A stretch of 64,000 nt of DNA from JANQEU01 sp965242805 (GTDB lineage Bacteria; Bacteroidota; Bacteroidia; Cytophagales; Cyclobacteriaceae). A program made the position numbers and the translations under genes. The stretch covers positions 2,790,001 to 2,854,000 of the forward strand of contig CBDETD010000002.1 in assembly GCA_965242805.1 (NCBI GenBank), given 5' to 3'. Shown here one piece after another: positions 44,541 to 53,285 of the stretch. The notes beneath the pieces were generated by a model. The model was not told the DNA's origin. It made no database searches and was given only the letters and a program-made list of their open reading frames with translations. Every line of letters starts with the position of its first letter. The stretch's first letter is position 1.

Positions 44541-45813
44541 TGTTCTTCCTTGATATAACAAGTACTTTTCGATTTTCCAAATGGCACGAGTCGATCACAA
44601 TTAACGAGTTGTCATGGGATATTCTTGGATGCAAGTCACACCTATAAATTGTTTTATTGTAATTCGAAAAGAACTTTCCAACTGTAATCAATCGATTGTT
44701 CATCAAATCAAATAACTGAAGATACCTATACCCTTGTTCATCTTGATAAGTGTCATTGAGTAAGAGGTTCAGGTCCTTCACATAGGTTGTGTGACCATTC
44801 CCACTTAAGATTCCTTTTCCGACTAATTCATGTGCTAAGGATTTGTCTTCAAATCTATACAATCCTGAACGTGGAAGACTTATTTGATCTTTTAACGTCG
44901 AGGGTATCTTATTCTTAATTCTCTGATAATAAGGTCTTACTAAAGAAAAAACAGATCGTTTGATCCTTGTTTTCAACCTGTTCCGTTTAATCGCTGCTTT
45001 GGGAGGTAAAGTCCAAACAATTAATTGATTTTCATCCACCCAGTCGTAATGAGAATAAAAAAGTGTATTTGGAAACTTAATCAAATCCTTGCCATCAGCA
45101 CCACACGTGAAAAATTGGGATTGAACTTTGCCGTCCTTTTTCCACCTATGAAAAAATAAAAATCTGTCTCCAACTGGACTATACATCATATGTTCAAGCC
45201 AGTGGGACTCATGCGGTAATTTATTGAACTTTTCCAAACCTGCGATCTGCTCGGTACTGACTATCCGTTCAATTTTTTTATTTGACAAATCTATCCTGAA
45301 AATTCCATCTTCCGGGTGGATCGGAACATCCCATTTTTTATTTCGGATGTTTTGATAATTGTAACCTTCTCTACACCAATACAATCGCTCATAATTTACA
45401 GTAATGGACTCCTTGCCGTTTGGATGAATCACGTATATAGGAAATGGAATTGACGTTCGCTCTTTTGTCTTGGTATTATATCGTATTGAAATAAATCTAT
45501 CATCCAAGATATCGTTGTAAATGATCTCATCTTCAAAATAGGGAGGCATCCATTGCAGTCGCGAACCTTGTTGCCAGTTCCATGCCAATGTTTCACCAAT
45601 TTTGAAGTATTCCATGGAGTTTAAATCGAAATATCCAACGTCAGCATAATCTCCCTCTCCTACGGGTTTTCCATCGAATTTAACTCTATGGGCGAGCATT
45701 TTCGTCCGCGATCTATTAATGGGATCTATATCATAGTACCCAATAAAATAGCTAAATCCATCATTTGGGCTTTCATGTACAATTTTGTAATCATCATTTA
45801 ATTGCAATTTCAT
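44512..45813 (-). CDS. Uncharacterised protein with repeated beta-propeller-like strands
   Basis: About 433 residues from the ATG at 45813, which overlaps the upstream glycosyltransferase stop as ATGA; an ATG five codons earlier is possible. No signal peptide or membrane segment, so cytoplasmic. The sequence has recurrent aromatic-rich blades (FIGYYDIDPINR, NWQQGSRLQWMPP, YLQLFDLMNNRLI, CDLHPRISHDNSLIVID) resembling TolB or oligogalacturonate-lyase type propellers. A basic stretch at about 275-310 interrupts them. I have seen no catalytic signature I can name. It is wedged between a GT4 gene (4-bp overlap) and an FkbM gene, so it is part of glycan synthesis and not a stray gene. It could be a scaffold, a glycosyltransferase of unusual fold, or a lyase. 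Confidence 0.6.
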   Translation of the reverse strand: MKLQLNDDYKIVHESPNDGFSYFIGYYDIDPINRSRTKMLAHRVKFDGKPVGEGDYADVGYFDLNSMEYFKIGETLAWNWQQGSRLQWMPPYFEDEIIYNDILDDRFISIRYNTKTKERTSIPFPIYVIHPNGKESITVNYERLYWCREGYNYQNIRNKKWDVPIHPEDGIFRIDLSNKKIERIVSTEQIAGLEKFNKLPHESHWLEHMMYSPVGDRFLFFHRWKKDGKVQSQFFTCGADGKDLIKFPNTLFYSHYDWVDENQLIVWTLPPKAAIKRNRLKTRIKRSVFSLVRPYYQRIKNKIPSTLKDQISLPRSGLYRFEDKSLAHELVGKGILSGNGHTTYVKDLNLLLNDTYQDEQGYRYLQLFDLMNNRLITVGKFFSNYNKTIYRCDLHPRISHDNSLIVIDSCHLENRKVLVISRKNNEKNSKIHF

Positions 45814-47030
45814 TTGTACGCTTTCCATTGAATATAGGGATCTTCTGGTTCGTGGTATTTGAAATCGTCATTTATAACTTGATCCAAAATTTGTTTAAAA
45901 TTTTCTGTCATTCCCTTGTGGCAAAAGAAGTCTAAACTTCTCTTATATCCCTTTTCAGCAATTTCATATCGTTCAATTTTGTTCAAATAAAGATATTCGA
46001 TGGCCTGTATTAGTTCCTGAGTGTTTCCTTCTCTAAATAGAATTGCTGAATCTGATAGTTGCCATGGAATCGAACCCGAGTCCGATGCTATAACAGGAAT
46101 CCTACATGCCTGAGCTTGTACAGTTACTAAAGGGAATGTGTCAATCCAATTAGGCATGGTCTTTGACGCAAGGACGAAGTTGTCCATTGCATTCATATAA
46201 GCAGGAACTGATTCTTGTGGAACGTATCCAGTTATATGGACACGATTTTCCAACTTATTTGCAAGGGCTTCTTTTTCAATTATCTCACGTAATTGGCCAT
46301 TTCCTACAATCAGTAATGCCATTGAATCATAGGTTCCAGCGAGAGCTTTAAATGCCTCCCATAATGTATCTACCCCCTTATCTTCATTAACCCTACCTGT
46401 GAAACCGATGACATAATGATTATTCATCTTAATTCTCTTCCGTATTTTATCCCTCATTTCCAAATCGAACTTAAAAACATTCTCATCAACACCCACCTGT
46501 GTTTGTAAGAAAACTGGATGTTTATAACCGCCATTTCTCAATGAGATCAAACAACCAGGATAATGGGCCAATGCTGCCACGGTATTCCTTTTTATATCCG
46601 CCCACATCAATCTGTGAATTATTGTCTTACGCGGAACACCCAATGCATTCATCGAGAAAAAGATAATTTTCGCTCTAGGTGCAAATAGTTTTGCTACTCT
46701 ATAAACTTGATGATGAATCCAATTCCCTTCCTTGTGGACGATGTAAATGATATCTGGCTTTATCCTTTTGAAATTAAGACTTAAAGAAATAAAGAAGAAC
46801 CTATGCCACTTCGATCTGCTTGTTGTCTTTAAGGTATGAAGGTGAAAATTTGCCTCATGTATCTCTTTAGGTTCAAACTCCACCCTTTCCCCGAACCAAT
46901 TTGAAATCCAATATTTGGGTGTCAACAGGTGCACCTCATATTTCGGATCGGAAGCTAATCTATACCATCGATTTCTAAAAATTTCATCTACAAATGCGTG
47001 GGAAATTACGGCAATTCTAACTCTTTGCAT
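45810..47030 (-). CDS. GT4-family glycosyltransferase
   Basis: A 406-residue GT-B enzyme. The donor-binding C-terminal domain is plain: VIGFTGRVNEDKGVDTLWEA (about 205-224), LLIVGNGQLREIIEKEA, VHITGYVPQESVPAYMNAMD, and the acidic segment DTFPLVTVQAQACRIPVIASD (about 297-317), where the second usual Glu appears as Gln in VQAQA, a possible donor-site change. The N-terminal half begins VRIAVISHAFVDEIFRNRWY. It is 5 bp downstream of the flippase gene and overlaps the propeller-like gene by 4 bp, within the operon that starts at the second Wza-like gene. Donor unknown. Confidence 0.85.
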   Translation of the reverse strand: MQRVRIAVISHAFVDEIFRNRWYRLASDPKYEVHLLTPKYWISNWFGERVEFEPKEIHEANFHLHTLKTTSRSKWHRFFFISLSLNFKRIKPDIIYIVHKEGNWIHHQVYRVAKLFAPRAKIIFFSMNALGVPRKTIIHRLMWADIKRNTVAALAHYPGCLISLRNGGYKHPVFLQTQVGVDENVFKFDLEMRDKIRKRIKMNNHYVIGFTGRVNEDKGVDTLWEAFKALAGTYDSMALLIVGNGQLREIIEKEALANKLENRVHITGYVPQESVPAYMNAMDNFVLASKTMPNWIDTFPLVTVQAQACRIPVIASDSGSIPWQLSDSAILFREGNTQELIQAIEYLYLNKIERYEIAEKGYKRSLDFFCHKGMTENFKQILDQVINDDFKYHEPEDPYIQWKAYK

Positions 47031-47035
47031 ATTAA

Positions 47036-48382
47036 TTATTTCCTTGTTGTTATGATCCTTCTAGCTAATAGCAAAATATCAAGGAGTAGAATTGATCTCA
47101 GTTGCATAATAAGTACTTTCCAAGCAGGAGGAAAGAAGATTGCAGAGCCAACATAAGTGAAAAAGTAAGACAATATTGTCGCATACGCTGCACCAAACAC
47201 ACCGAATTTTGGAATCCACAAATAGTTAAGAATTATATTTAATATTCCTGCTCCAATATTTGACAGGAGGTCAAATTTAAAGTATGATTCATTCGTCACC
47301 CATATGCCTCTTATTGTTCCTATGAAAACAAATAGTGAAGCTATTATATGAAGCGAAAGTACTTCACCTGCAATTTGATAGTCTGATCCATAAAGAAAAT
47401 CTATGATTGGCGGACCATAAATACCAAATATTATGATTAGCAAGTAGGCAAAAAAAGCCATTGCTGCAAAAGTTTGTCGAAGAAGGTCAAGATATTGGGA
47501 TTCACTCCTTTGCTTTGCTTTGACGAAGGCGGTCTGAATTGACCATCCAATAGTTAGAGGAATGAAATACCAAGCAGAGGAAATCTTCACTGCTGCACTG
47601 TATTGTCCAAGCATGTAACTGGATAAAAGTTCTTCGATCATGATTTGATCGATATACAAATAAATAAGAGCGAATACACCGGAGAACAACATGGGCCAAC
47701 TTTCCCCCAGAAGTCGGAGAGCATGACTGACGTTCACATACTTGACACCAACTTTGATTCCTTCCTTGAGAAAGAAAAATACGAGAAGTGAATATACCAG
47801 TAATAATTCTAACGCTTGAGCAATGACAAAGTAGATTAACCCCGCATGGAATATAATTAATAACACCTTGACAGCACCAGTAAAAAAAATACTGAATAGA
47901 TTGGATATACTTATAAATTTGCCTTTGACTTTTGCCCGAAAGTACAATTCAATAGTCTCAAAAAACCCAAGAAAATGGGAGACACCCATTATAACAGCCA
48001 TTTTGAAGTAGATTGGATCATCCTTGAAAACACCTATATACCCAAGAACAATAATTAGATAAATCAATCCACCACACGTTTTCAATGCACCTACGGTGCT
48101 TACTAAAACTGAAGTATTGGTTTCTCCCTTTGCAATTTCACGACTTGAGATTCCATCTAGTCCCAGTTTCCTCAATGGTTTGAACATTCCAACCAATGCT
48201 AAAATGTAGCTCAATTTCCCATAGCTTTCGGGCCCTAAGTATCTAGCCACCCAAATACCAATCAGCAATCCTGCAAAAAGCCTTGCTACTTTTTCCGACA
48301 GTAACCAGGATGTATTAAAGAAATATTTGAGAATAGTGCGATTGGAACGGATAGTGTTAATCCAATGTAAGAAGGACGTCAA
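47036..48382 (-). CDS. Polysaccharide flippase, Wzx-like (copy 2)
   Basis: A 448-residue integral membrane protein with about 12-14 hydrophobic segments and the MOP-superfamily N-terminal pattern EKVARLFAGLLIGIWVARYL then GPESYGKLSYILALVGMF (about 30-67). It flips undecaprenyl-diphosphate-linked repeat units to the periplasm. It lies 45 bp downstream of the second Wzz gene and 5 bp upstream of a GT4 gene, so the Wza-Wzz-Wzx order is kept. The other flippase (14205) is 33 kb away and is clearly different in sequence, which suggests two separate repeat-unit routes. Confidence 0.88.
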   Translation of the reverse strand: MTSFLHWINTIRSNRTILKYFFNTSWLLSEKVARLFAGLLIGIWVARYLGPESYGKLSYILALVGMFKPLRKLGLDGISSREIAKGETNTSVLVSTVGALKTCGGLIYLIIVLGYIGVFKDDPIYFKMAVIMGVSHFLGFFETIELYFRAKVKGKFISISNLFSIFFTGAVKVLLIIFHAGLIYFVIAQALELLLVYSLLVFFFLKEGIKVGVKYVNVSHALRLLGESWPMLFSGVFALIYLYIDQIMIEELLSSYMLGQYSAAVKISSAWYFIPLTIGWSIQTAFVKAKQRSESQYLDLLRQTFAAMAFFAYLLIIIFGIYGPPIIDFLYGSDYQIAGEVLSLHIIASLFVFIGTIRGIWVTNESYFKFDLLSNIGAGILNIILNYLWIPKFGVFGAAYATILSYFFTYVGSAIFFPPAWKVLIMQLRSILLLDILLLARRIITTRK

Positions 48383-48427
48383 TGGTTCAAGTCGATTAAT
48401 TGATTAACAATCAGTAATTACCGCAGA

Positions 48428-49519
48428 TTACGTATTCAAATAGCTTTTCATAAATTTTTTATAATAATCCCTGACTATTATAAAAGAAACACCAAAGAAA
48501 ATGCCCAATACCAATGAGATAGCTATTATTATTTTTCTTTGAGGTTTGGTCTTGTACAATGGAACTGTAACAGGTTCTATAACAGTAAATACCGGGGTTT
48601 CTTCTTTCACCTTGATTTTAGCATTTTCCAATTGTGTAGCTAAACTTTTATAGACTTCAAATGCAATGTCTAGTTCATTTTGTAATCTCTTATACTCAGC
48701 TTGAAATATTGATCCGGTAATATTTCTGTTAGCATCCTCATACCTGGCTAATCTGTCTTGTTTTTCTTCATAGTTGTCTTTTGCCTCATTGTATCTTTCC
48801 TCAATAAACTTTAGGTTCCTTTTAGCCTTTTCAGTTTTATACTTGGTAATTTCCGTAGTAAGAATTTCGACGACAAAAACAGTTATCTCTGCTGATGCTC
48901 TGGCATCTGGCATTTCCGATTTGATTCTTACAATTCCCGTTTCATTATCTACCGTTATAGAAAATCTTTCACTGAAGGAATTGTATATTAACCATTCCTC
49001 AGGGCTAAATTTCTTAATATCGCCTTCAGTTTTGGTCGCAATTGATTCTGACCTGAAGTATTTCTTTATTTTATTCGGAAGGCCAATAGTGTAATCACCA
49101 ACAACACGAATCAAGCTTTTTGGAGCATAGTACTTAAAGAATTCTAAACTTGTAATAGTAGTATCATGCCCTTGGAAATAAACAGGATAATTAATTAACT
49201 CTTCCACGAAAGGTAGACTTGAAATTAATTCCGGGTAAAGTTCGGGGGTGATTGTGCTTGTTTTAGAATTAAAATTCAAACCAGTTATCCCAGCAAGTCC
49301 GCCCAAACCACCTAAATCTGGAATAGTAGCTTCCTGAATTTCAGGTAACAACTTGCATGAAGCCTCAAACTCTATTCTAGAAGTGAAAGCAACTAAAAAC
49401 CCAAGAACAAGGAATACACATACTATTTTTAGAATAAATATTCTTTTGCTCCAAACTAAATTTATGATTTCAAGTAAGTCAATTTCATTATGACTTTCCG
49501 TACCTCTTTTCACTGTCAT
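48428..49519 (-). CDS. Wzz-type polysaccharide co-polymerase / chain length protein (copy 2)
   Basis: About 363 residues from the ATG at 49519, which overlaps the exporter stop as ATGA; the open frame extends 22 codons upstream but the extension is not family-like. One hydrophobic segment at about 28-49 (ILKIVCVFLVLGFLVAFTSR), a long periplasmic part with a strong coiled-coil (about 230-310, ERYNEAKDNYEEKQDRLARY), the PQRKIIIAISLVLGIFFGVS segment near 330-349 and a short basic tail. As with the first copy there is no Wzc-type tyrosine-kinase domain. It would regulate chain length and open the exporter. Sequence differs from copy 1 over most of its length. Confidence 0.87.
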   Translation of the reverse strand: MTVKRGTESHNEIDLLEIINLVWSKRIFILKIVCVFLVLGFLVAFTSRIEFEASCKLLPEIQEATIPDLGGLGGLAGITGLNFNSKTSTITPELYPELISSLPFVEELINYPVYFQGHDTTITSLEFFKYYAPKSLIRVVGDYTIGLPNKIKKYFRSESIATKTEGDIKKFSPEEWLIYNSFSERFSITVDNETGIVRIKSEMPDARASAEITVFVVEILTTEITKYKTEKAKRNLKFIEERYNEAKDNYEEKQDRLARYEDANRNITGSIFQAEYKRLQNELDIAFEVYKSLATQLENAKIKVKEETPVFTVIEPVTVPLYKTKPQRKIIIAISLVLGIFFGVSFIIVRDYYKKFMKSYLNT

Positions 49520-52002
49520 AAATTGCTTACTAATTGCTGAATCACCAAAGCTAAACTTGCCGTACTTGAAGCAATTGCTATCCAAGCTTGTGGAGGTAAC
49601 GGTGGTTTTACTGGTTTACTCGGTACTATCACCTCGGCTCCAGGATATACTTTTGGATAAAGCTTTATACCCAAAAAAGACTTTGTTCTTTTGGCCTTGC
49701 CATTAGCATAAATCACATAAGACCTTCTTTTCTTTGCCTGATCAGTAAATCCTCCAGCATTACTAATAAATTCTTTAAAACTATATATGTTATCATATCG
49801 AACGGTAGCTGGATACAAGACTTCACCCCTAATTCTAACCGTTTGCAATTCTCTTGATATACTCAAAATATCTCCTTCTTTGAGGATCAAATCAAATTTC
49901 GATCCCGGGTTTTGAAGGATCTTTTCCAGTTCAATACCTACAGACTCTTGAGTCTTGAATTCTTCCAAATCAGCATCTATCGCTGTATCTCTTTCAAATT
50001 GAGCGCTTAATTCTTCCCTTCTAATTCGTGCGGCTTCATCAGTGGCATCTTCATCTGACTCATCGATATAAAACTCTGTTCGACGGATTAAAGTCGTCCC
50101 ATCTGCATAGGCGAAACTTGTTAACCCCCCAGCTCTTCTCAGAAGATCTGAAATACGCTCATTTCGTTTGGTTAACACATATTTTCCTGGAAATTTTACC
50201 TCACCTTCAATCTCAACCACGGTTTGTTCCTCATAGGTCGGGGATTTTCTAATGACCACCAGGTCAAACGGTTGCAACTGAAAATTTGAAGAGTTCGAGG
50301 ACAATGAAAGATCTTCTGAAATCGGAAAATTGTAAATTTCAGAAACTATTGATTCATCTTTACCATCTTTCACTCTTCGTGCAACCTCAACAAATGACTT
50401 TGCGGCTGATTCCTTGAAACCACCAGCAAGGAATATTATGTCCTCAACCGTCATGTCCTCAGAGTAAAAATATTCACCTGGTTGCTGCACCTCACCTTCA
50501 ATTGTAAGAATAAACTCCTCTGAAATATCATAAATTGATTGAATCCTTATGAGGTCTTCCTTCATCAAATCAATATCCAGTTTACCACTAATAATTTCCT
50601 CGGGAGAGAATGGTATTGTGGTTAAAGAAAAATCTTCAGTCTCCCTCAAGATAACCCCACGCTTCATAAAAGCATCTCCCCTAAGTCCGTCAGCTAATGA
50701 TATGGCTTCTGACAGCTTCATGTTTTCACTGATTTCGAATTCCCCGGGGAAGTTGACCGCTCCTTCTACTCTGACCCTACCTTCAAAACGATTTGTAATC
50801 TTTCCAACAGAAACGAAATCCCCGTCGTAAATTAAGAAAGTACCAAGTGAATCATAGTCAATGGTCTTGACGGTTTTCCGATTCCTTAAATTTCTTCTTA
50901 ATGACAATGTTCCTGTGAACGCTTCTCCTGTAAATCCTCCTGAGTAATTCAAAAGGTCCATTAACGATTCTCCTTCTTTCATTTCGTAGTATGCAGGACG
51001 CTTAACTTCCCCTTCAATAGCAACACGATTTACATAAGGACTTATTAACAAAACATCCTGATCCTGAAGGGTTGTGTTTTTTCCAGTACCCCGGATTAGA
51101 AAATCATAGGTGTCAATTGTTTCTATTAGCTCTCCATTCCGAAATAGCTTGATTTCACGAAACGAACCTATTTCATTGGGGCCACCTGCTACGTATAGAG
51201 CATTAATGGGATTGGCAAAGGACGTTAAGGTATATGTCCCAGGATATTGTACTTCTCCAACTATATTAACCTTGATAGTCCTGATTTGTCCCAAGCTTAT
51301 TTGAGCAAATGTTGATCTATCCAAGGTACTGTATATGGATTTGAGTTTTCCCTTAATACGTTGTTCTGCCCTCTCTATCGACAGTCCATTGAGAAACACT
51401 GGCCCTATATTGGGAATAGTAATTGATCCTTCTGGACTGACATCCAATGTATAAGACTGCTCCGAAGCTCCCCAAACATCAATTACAATTTGATCACCCG
51501 GACCAATCTGATAATTCTTTGGTGTGGCCACATTCAAGCTGGGTTCGAATGTGAAATTTTCATTTTGGAAAAATGATAGACCAAAAATTTCAAGTTCATC
51601 TTCATCCATAAGTGTGTCAAGAGGATAGATCATGGAAAATGGATCAAATTGTGTTTCCCTATCTCGGTCTAAACGTTCCCTGTTAGAGAGATCTTCCGGC
51701 ATTGTTCTAAATCTACCTATTTGATCTTGTTGATCAGTCGCTTGTCCTGATCGAACCTCCTGAATTCTTCTCCGTAGCTTGGAAATTTCCGTGGAGCTCA
51801 TACCCCTTGCTCTTGCCAAAACTTCAAGTTGCTGCTCCGAATATCCGGATTCTTCCAATCGATCAATGAACTGTTGAATTTGATCATCCGTCAATTCATT
51901 CACATCTATATCTTGTAAATTGGGAATGTCCTGAGCTGGTAAATTTGTGAGAGCCAGAACTAATAAAAGAAGTAAAAAGAGATACTTGAATTGGTTTGTC
52001 AT
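49516..52002 (-). CDS. Wza-like polysaccharide export protein with multiple SLBB domains (copy 2)
   Basis: About 828 residues from the ATG at 52002 (MTNQFKYLFLLLLLVLALTN); the open frame runs eight codons further to a TTG. A signal peptide covers about 1-24 (LPAQ). An acidic Gln-rich helical segment (about 30-110) precedes the Poly_export domain with YQIGPGDQIVIDVWGASEQS (about 155-174). SLBB-type repeats then follow (VNIVGEVQYPGTYTL, VAIEGEVKRPAYYEM, VRVEGAVNFPGEFEI, LTIEGEVQQPGEYFY, VEIEGEVKFPGKYVL, VRIRGEVLYPATVRY) and a C-terminal hydrophobic tail. It shares layout and repeat order with the protein at 26540-29044, so the two are paralogous exporters. Confidence 0.9.
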   Translation of the reverse strand: MTNQFKYLFLLLLLVLALTNLPAQDIPNLQDIDVNELTDDQIQQFIDRLEESGYSEQQLEVLARARGMSSTEISKLRRRIQEVRSGQATDQQDQIGRFRTMPEDLSNRERLDRDRETQFDPFSMIYPLDTLMDEDELEIFGLSFFQNENFTFEPSLNVATPKNYQIGPGDQIVIDVWGASEQSYTLDVSPEGSITIPNIGPVFLNGLSIERAEQRIKGKLKSIYSTLDRSTFAQISLGQIRTIKVNIVGEVQYPGTYTLTSFANPINALYVAGGPNEIGSFREIKLFRNGELIETIDTYDFLIRGTGKNTTLQDQDVLLISPYVNRVAIEGEVKRPAYYEMKEGESLMDLLNYSGGFTGEAFTGTLSLRRNLRNRKTVKTIDYDSLGTFLIYDGDFVSVGKITNRFEGRVRVEGAVNFPGEFEISENMKLSEAISLADGLRGDAFMKRGVILRETEDFSLTTIPFSPEEIISGKLDIDLMKEDLIRIQSIYDISEEFILTIEGEVQQPGEYFYSEDMTVEDIIFLAGGFKESAAKSFVEVARRVKDGKDESIVSEIYNFPISEDLSLSSNSSNFQLQPFDLVVIRKSPTYEEQTVVEIEGEVKFPGKYVLTKRNERISDLLRRAGGLTSFAYADGTTLIRRTEFYIDESDEDATDEAARIRREELSAQFERDTAIDADLEEFKTQESVGIELEKILQNPGSKFDLILKEGDILSISRELQTVRIRGEVLYPATVRYDNIYSFKEFISNAGGFTDQAKKRRSYVIYANGKAKRTKSFLGIKLYPKVYPGAEVIVPSKPVKPPLPPQAWIAIASSTASLALVIQQLVSNL

Positions 52003-52023
52003 CACCTCGGTCAAATTCGCCGG

Positions 52024-52031
52024 CAAAGGTA
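52024..52031 (-). promoter_or_regulatory. Putative minus-7 box (TACCTTTG) for the second Wza-like gene
   Basis: TACCTTTG followed by CCGGCG on the minus strand, 21 bases before the ATG at 52002. It matches TAnnTTTG and shares TTTGCCGGCG with the box before the first Wza-like gene. This suggests the two exporter operons have related promoters. Confidence 0.5.
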
Positions 52032-52039
52032 GTAAGATT

Positions 52040-52117
52040 ATTGGCTTTTGGCTATTAGCCTTTTAGCTTTTATCTGGGCTTTGGGCCTTTAGCCCTCGGC
52101 CATTGGCTTTTTAACAT
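52040..52117. repeat. Low-complexity GGCTTTTGGCT / TTTAGCCC repeat between operon genes
   Basis: The gap between the aminotransferase stop (52118) and the promoter of the second Wza-like gene is made of short, mutually inverted runs: TTGGCTTTTGGCTATTAGCC, TTTTAGCTTTTATCTGGGCT and TTGGGCCTTTAGCCCTCGGCC. GGCTATTAGCC and GGGCTTTGGGCCTTTAGCCC can form hairpins. It resembles the family at 29144-29247 and next to cysD and begins exactly at a stop codon, as those do. It might double as a transcription terminator for the cys genes. Confidence 0.5.
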
Positions 52118-53260
52118 TTAGTTGTGCCAGCTTGGAATTAATGCCAGTGCGTTGTGTATTTTCTTGGCATTTGACAATCCGTCATTCCAAAAATTTCCAT
52201 AGATGCTGCCGTCATCAAGAAGTTGCCATGCCTCCCTGCATTGTACACCTGATTCATTGCTAAAGCTTAAGAACTGGTCCCGATCTGATTTCTCACTAAA
52301 GAGGATGCCATTGAGCCAATAATTTGGTTTGGCTTTTGCAGATGGCTCCAAAATGGAGATACCTACTGCATTGAACTTAGATTTATAGTAATGGAAGAGC
52401 TCCTCTTTGCTAAACATCATTGAATTTAATCGATCAACATGACCGGAAATCACTGCTGCTACGATATTTGACATCTCATAATTATACCCTACAGAATCAT
52501 GTACATACTTCCATGGATGAATTAATTTTGATTGCCGTATCATCAATTCTATTCTTTCCGCTTTCTCCCTATCATTAGTAATTAAAGCCCCTCCACTTCC
52601 TCCAGAAATCATTTTATTTCCATTGAAACTGAAAATTCCAATATCTCCAAATGTTCCTGTATGTTTTCCGTCCAGGCAACTTCCAAAAGATTCAGCGGCA
52701 TCTTCCAGTACGGCAATACTCCATTCTTTACAAATTTCTACGATTCGACCAATCTCACAGGGGTAGCCAAATAAGTGAACAGGGATACAACACTTAATCC
52801 TGTTTCCTGAATTTTTGTTGTAGCAATTTCCGTTTTTAATCTCTGCATTACTTTCAAGAAATTTCTGCAAAGAAGTAGCTGATAACCCAAATGTTTTAGG
52901 ATCAATGTCAAGAAATAAAGGGATGGCTCCAACATATCGAACCGCATTTGCAGTGGCAATGAAAGTCAACCCCTGAGTAAGTACCTCATCATTTGATCTG
53001 ACATCGAGAGCTATCAATGCTACATGGAGAGCAGACGTCCCAGAATTAGTTAAGATAGCATGTTTTACATTCGTTAGCTTCGTTATTTGCTTCTTAAGGG
53101 AATCAATAAACTTACCATGAGAAGAGATCTCACCCGACTCCAAAGCTTCCATAACATTGGCTTTTTCAATCGCAGAAATAGATGGTTGATGAAGTGGGAT
53201 ATTTTCCGTATTCGGATATTTATCTCGGATTATGGAAAGTATTTTTTGGAAATCGGCCAA
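52118..53260 (-). CDS. DegT/DnrJ/EryC1-family PLP aminotransferase, LegC-like
   Basis: A 380-residue fold-type I sugar aminotransferase. It has TNSGTSALHVALIALDVRSN (about 71-90), the PLP-contacting Asp in VLEDAAESFGSCL (about 188-200), and the Schiff-base Lys in FSFNGNKMISGGSGGALIT (about 213-231), with the GSGG spacing typical of the LegC branch that makes 4-amino sugars. The N-terminus PLHQPSISAIEKANVMEALE also fits that branch. The tail is YGNFWNDGLSNAKKIHNALAL. It would transfer an amino group to a UDP- or GDP-linked 4-keto-sugar. A partner dehydratase for such a sugar is not obvious here except gmd and rfbB. It lies 25 bp downstream of the cysQ fusion gene. Confidence 0.82.
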   Translation of the reverse strand: MADFQKILSIIRDKYPNTENIPLHQPSISAIEKANVMEALESGEISSHGKFIDSLKKQITKLTNVKHAILTNSGTSALHVALIALDVRSNDEVLTQGLTFIATANAVRYVGAIPLFLDIDPKTFGLSATSLQKFLESNAEIKNGNCYNKNSGNRIKCCIPVHLFGYPCEIGRIVEICKEWSIAVLEDAAESFGSCLDGKHTGTFGDIGIFSFNGNKMISGGSGGALITNDREKAERIELMIRQSKLIHPWKYVHDSVGYNYEMSNIVAAVISGHVDRLNSMMFSKEELFHYYKSKFNAVGISILEPSAKAKPNYWLNGILFSEKSDRDQFLSFSNESGVQCREAWQLLDDGSIYGNFWNDGLSNAKKIHNALALIPSWHN

Positions 53261-53285
53261 GAAGTTGAGCTTATAAGGAGCAATA

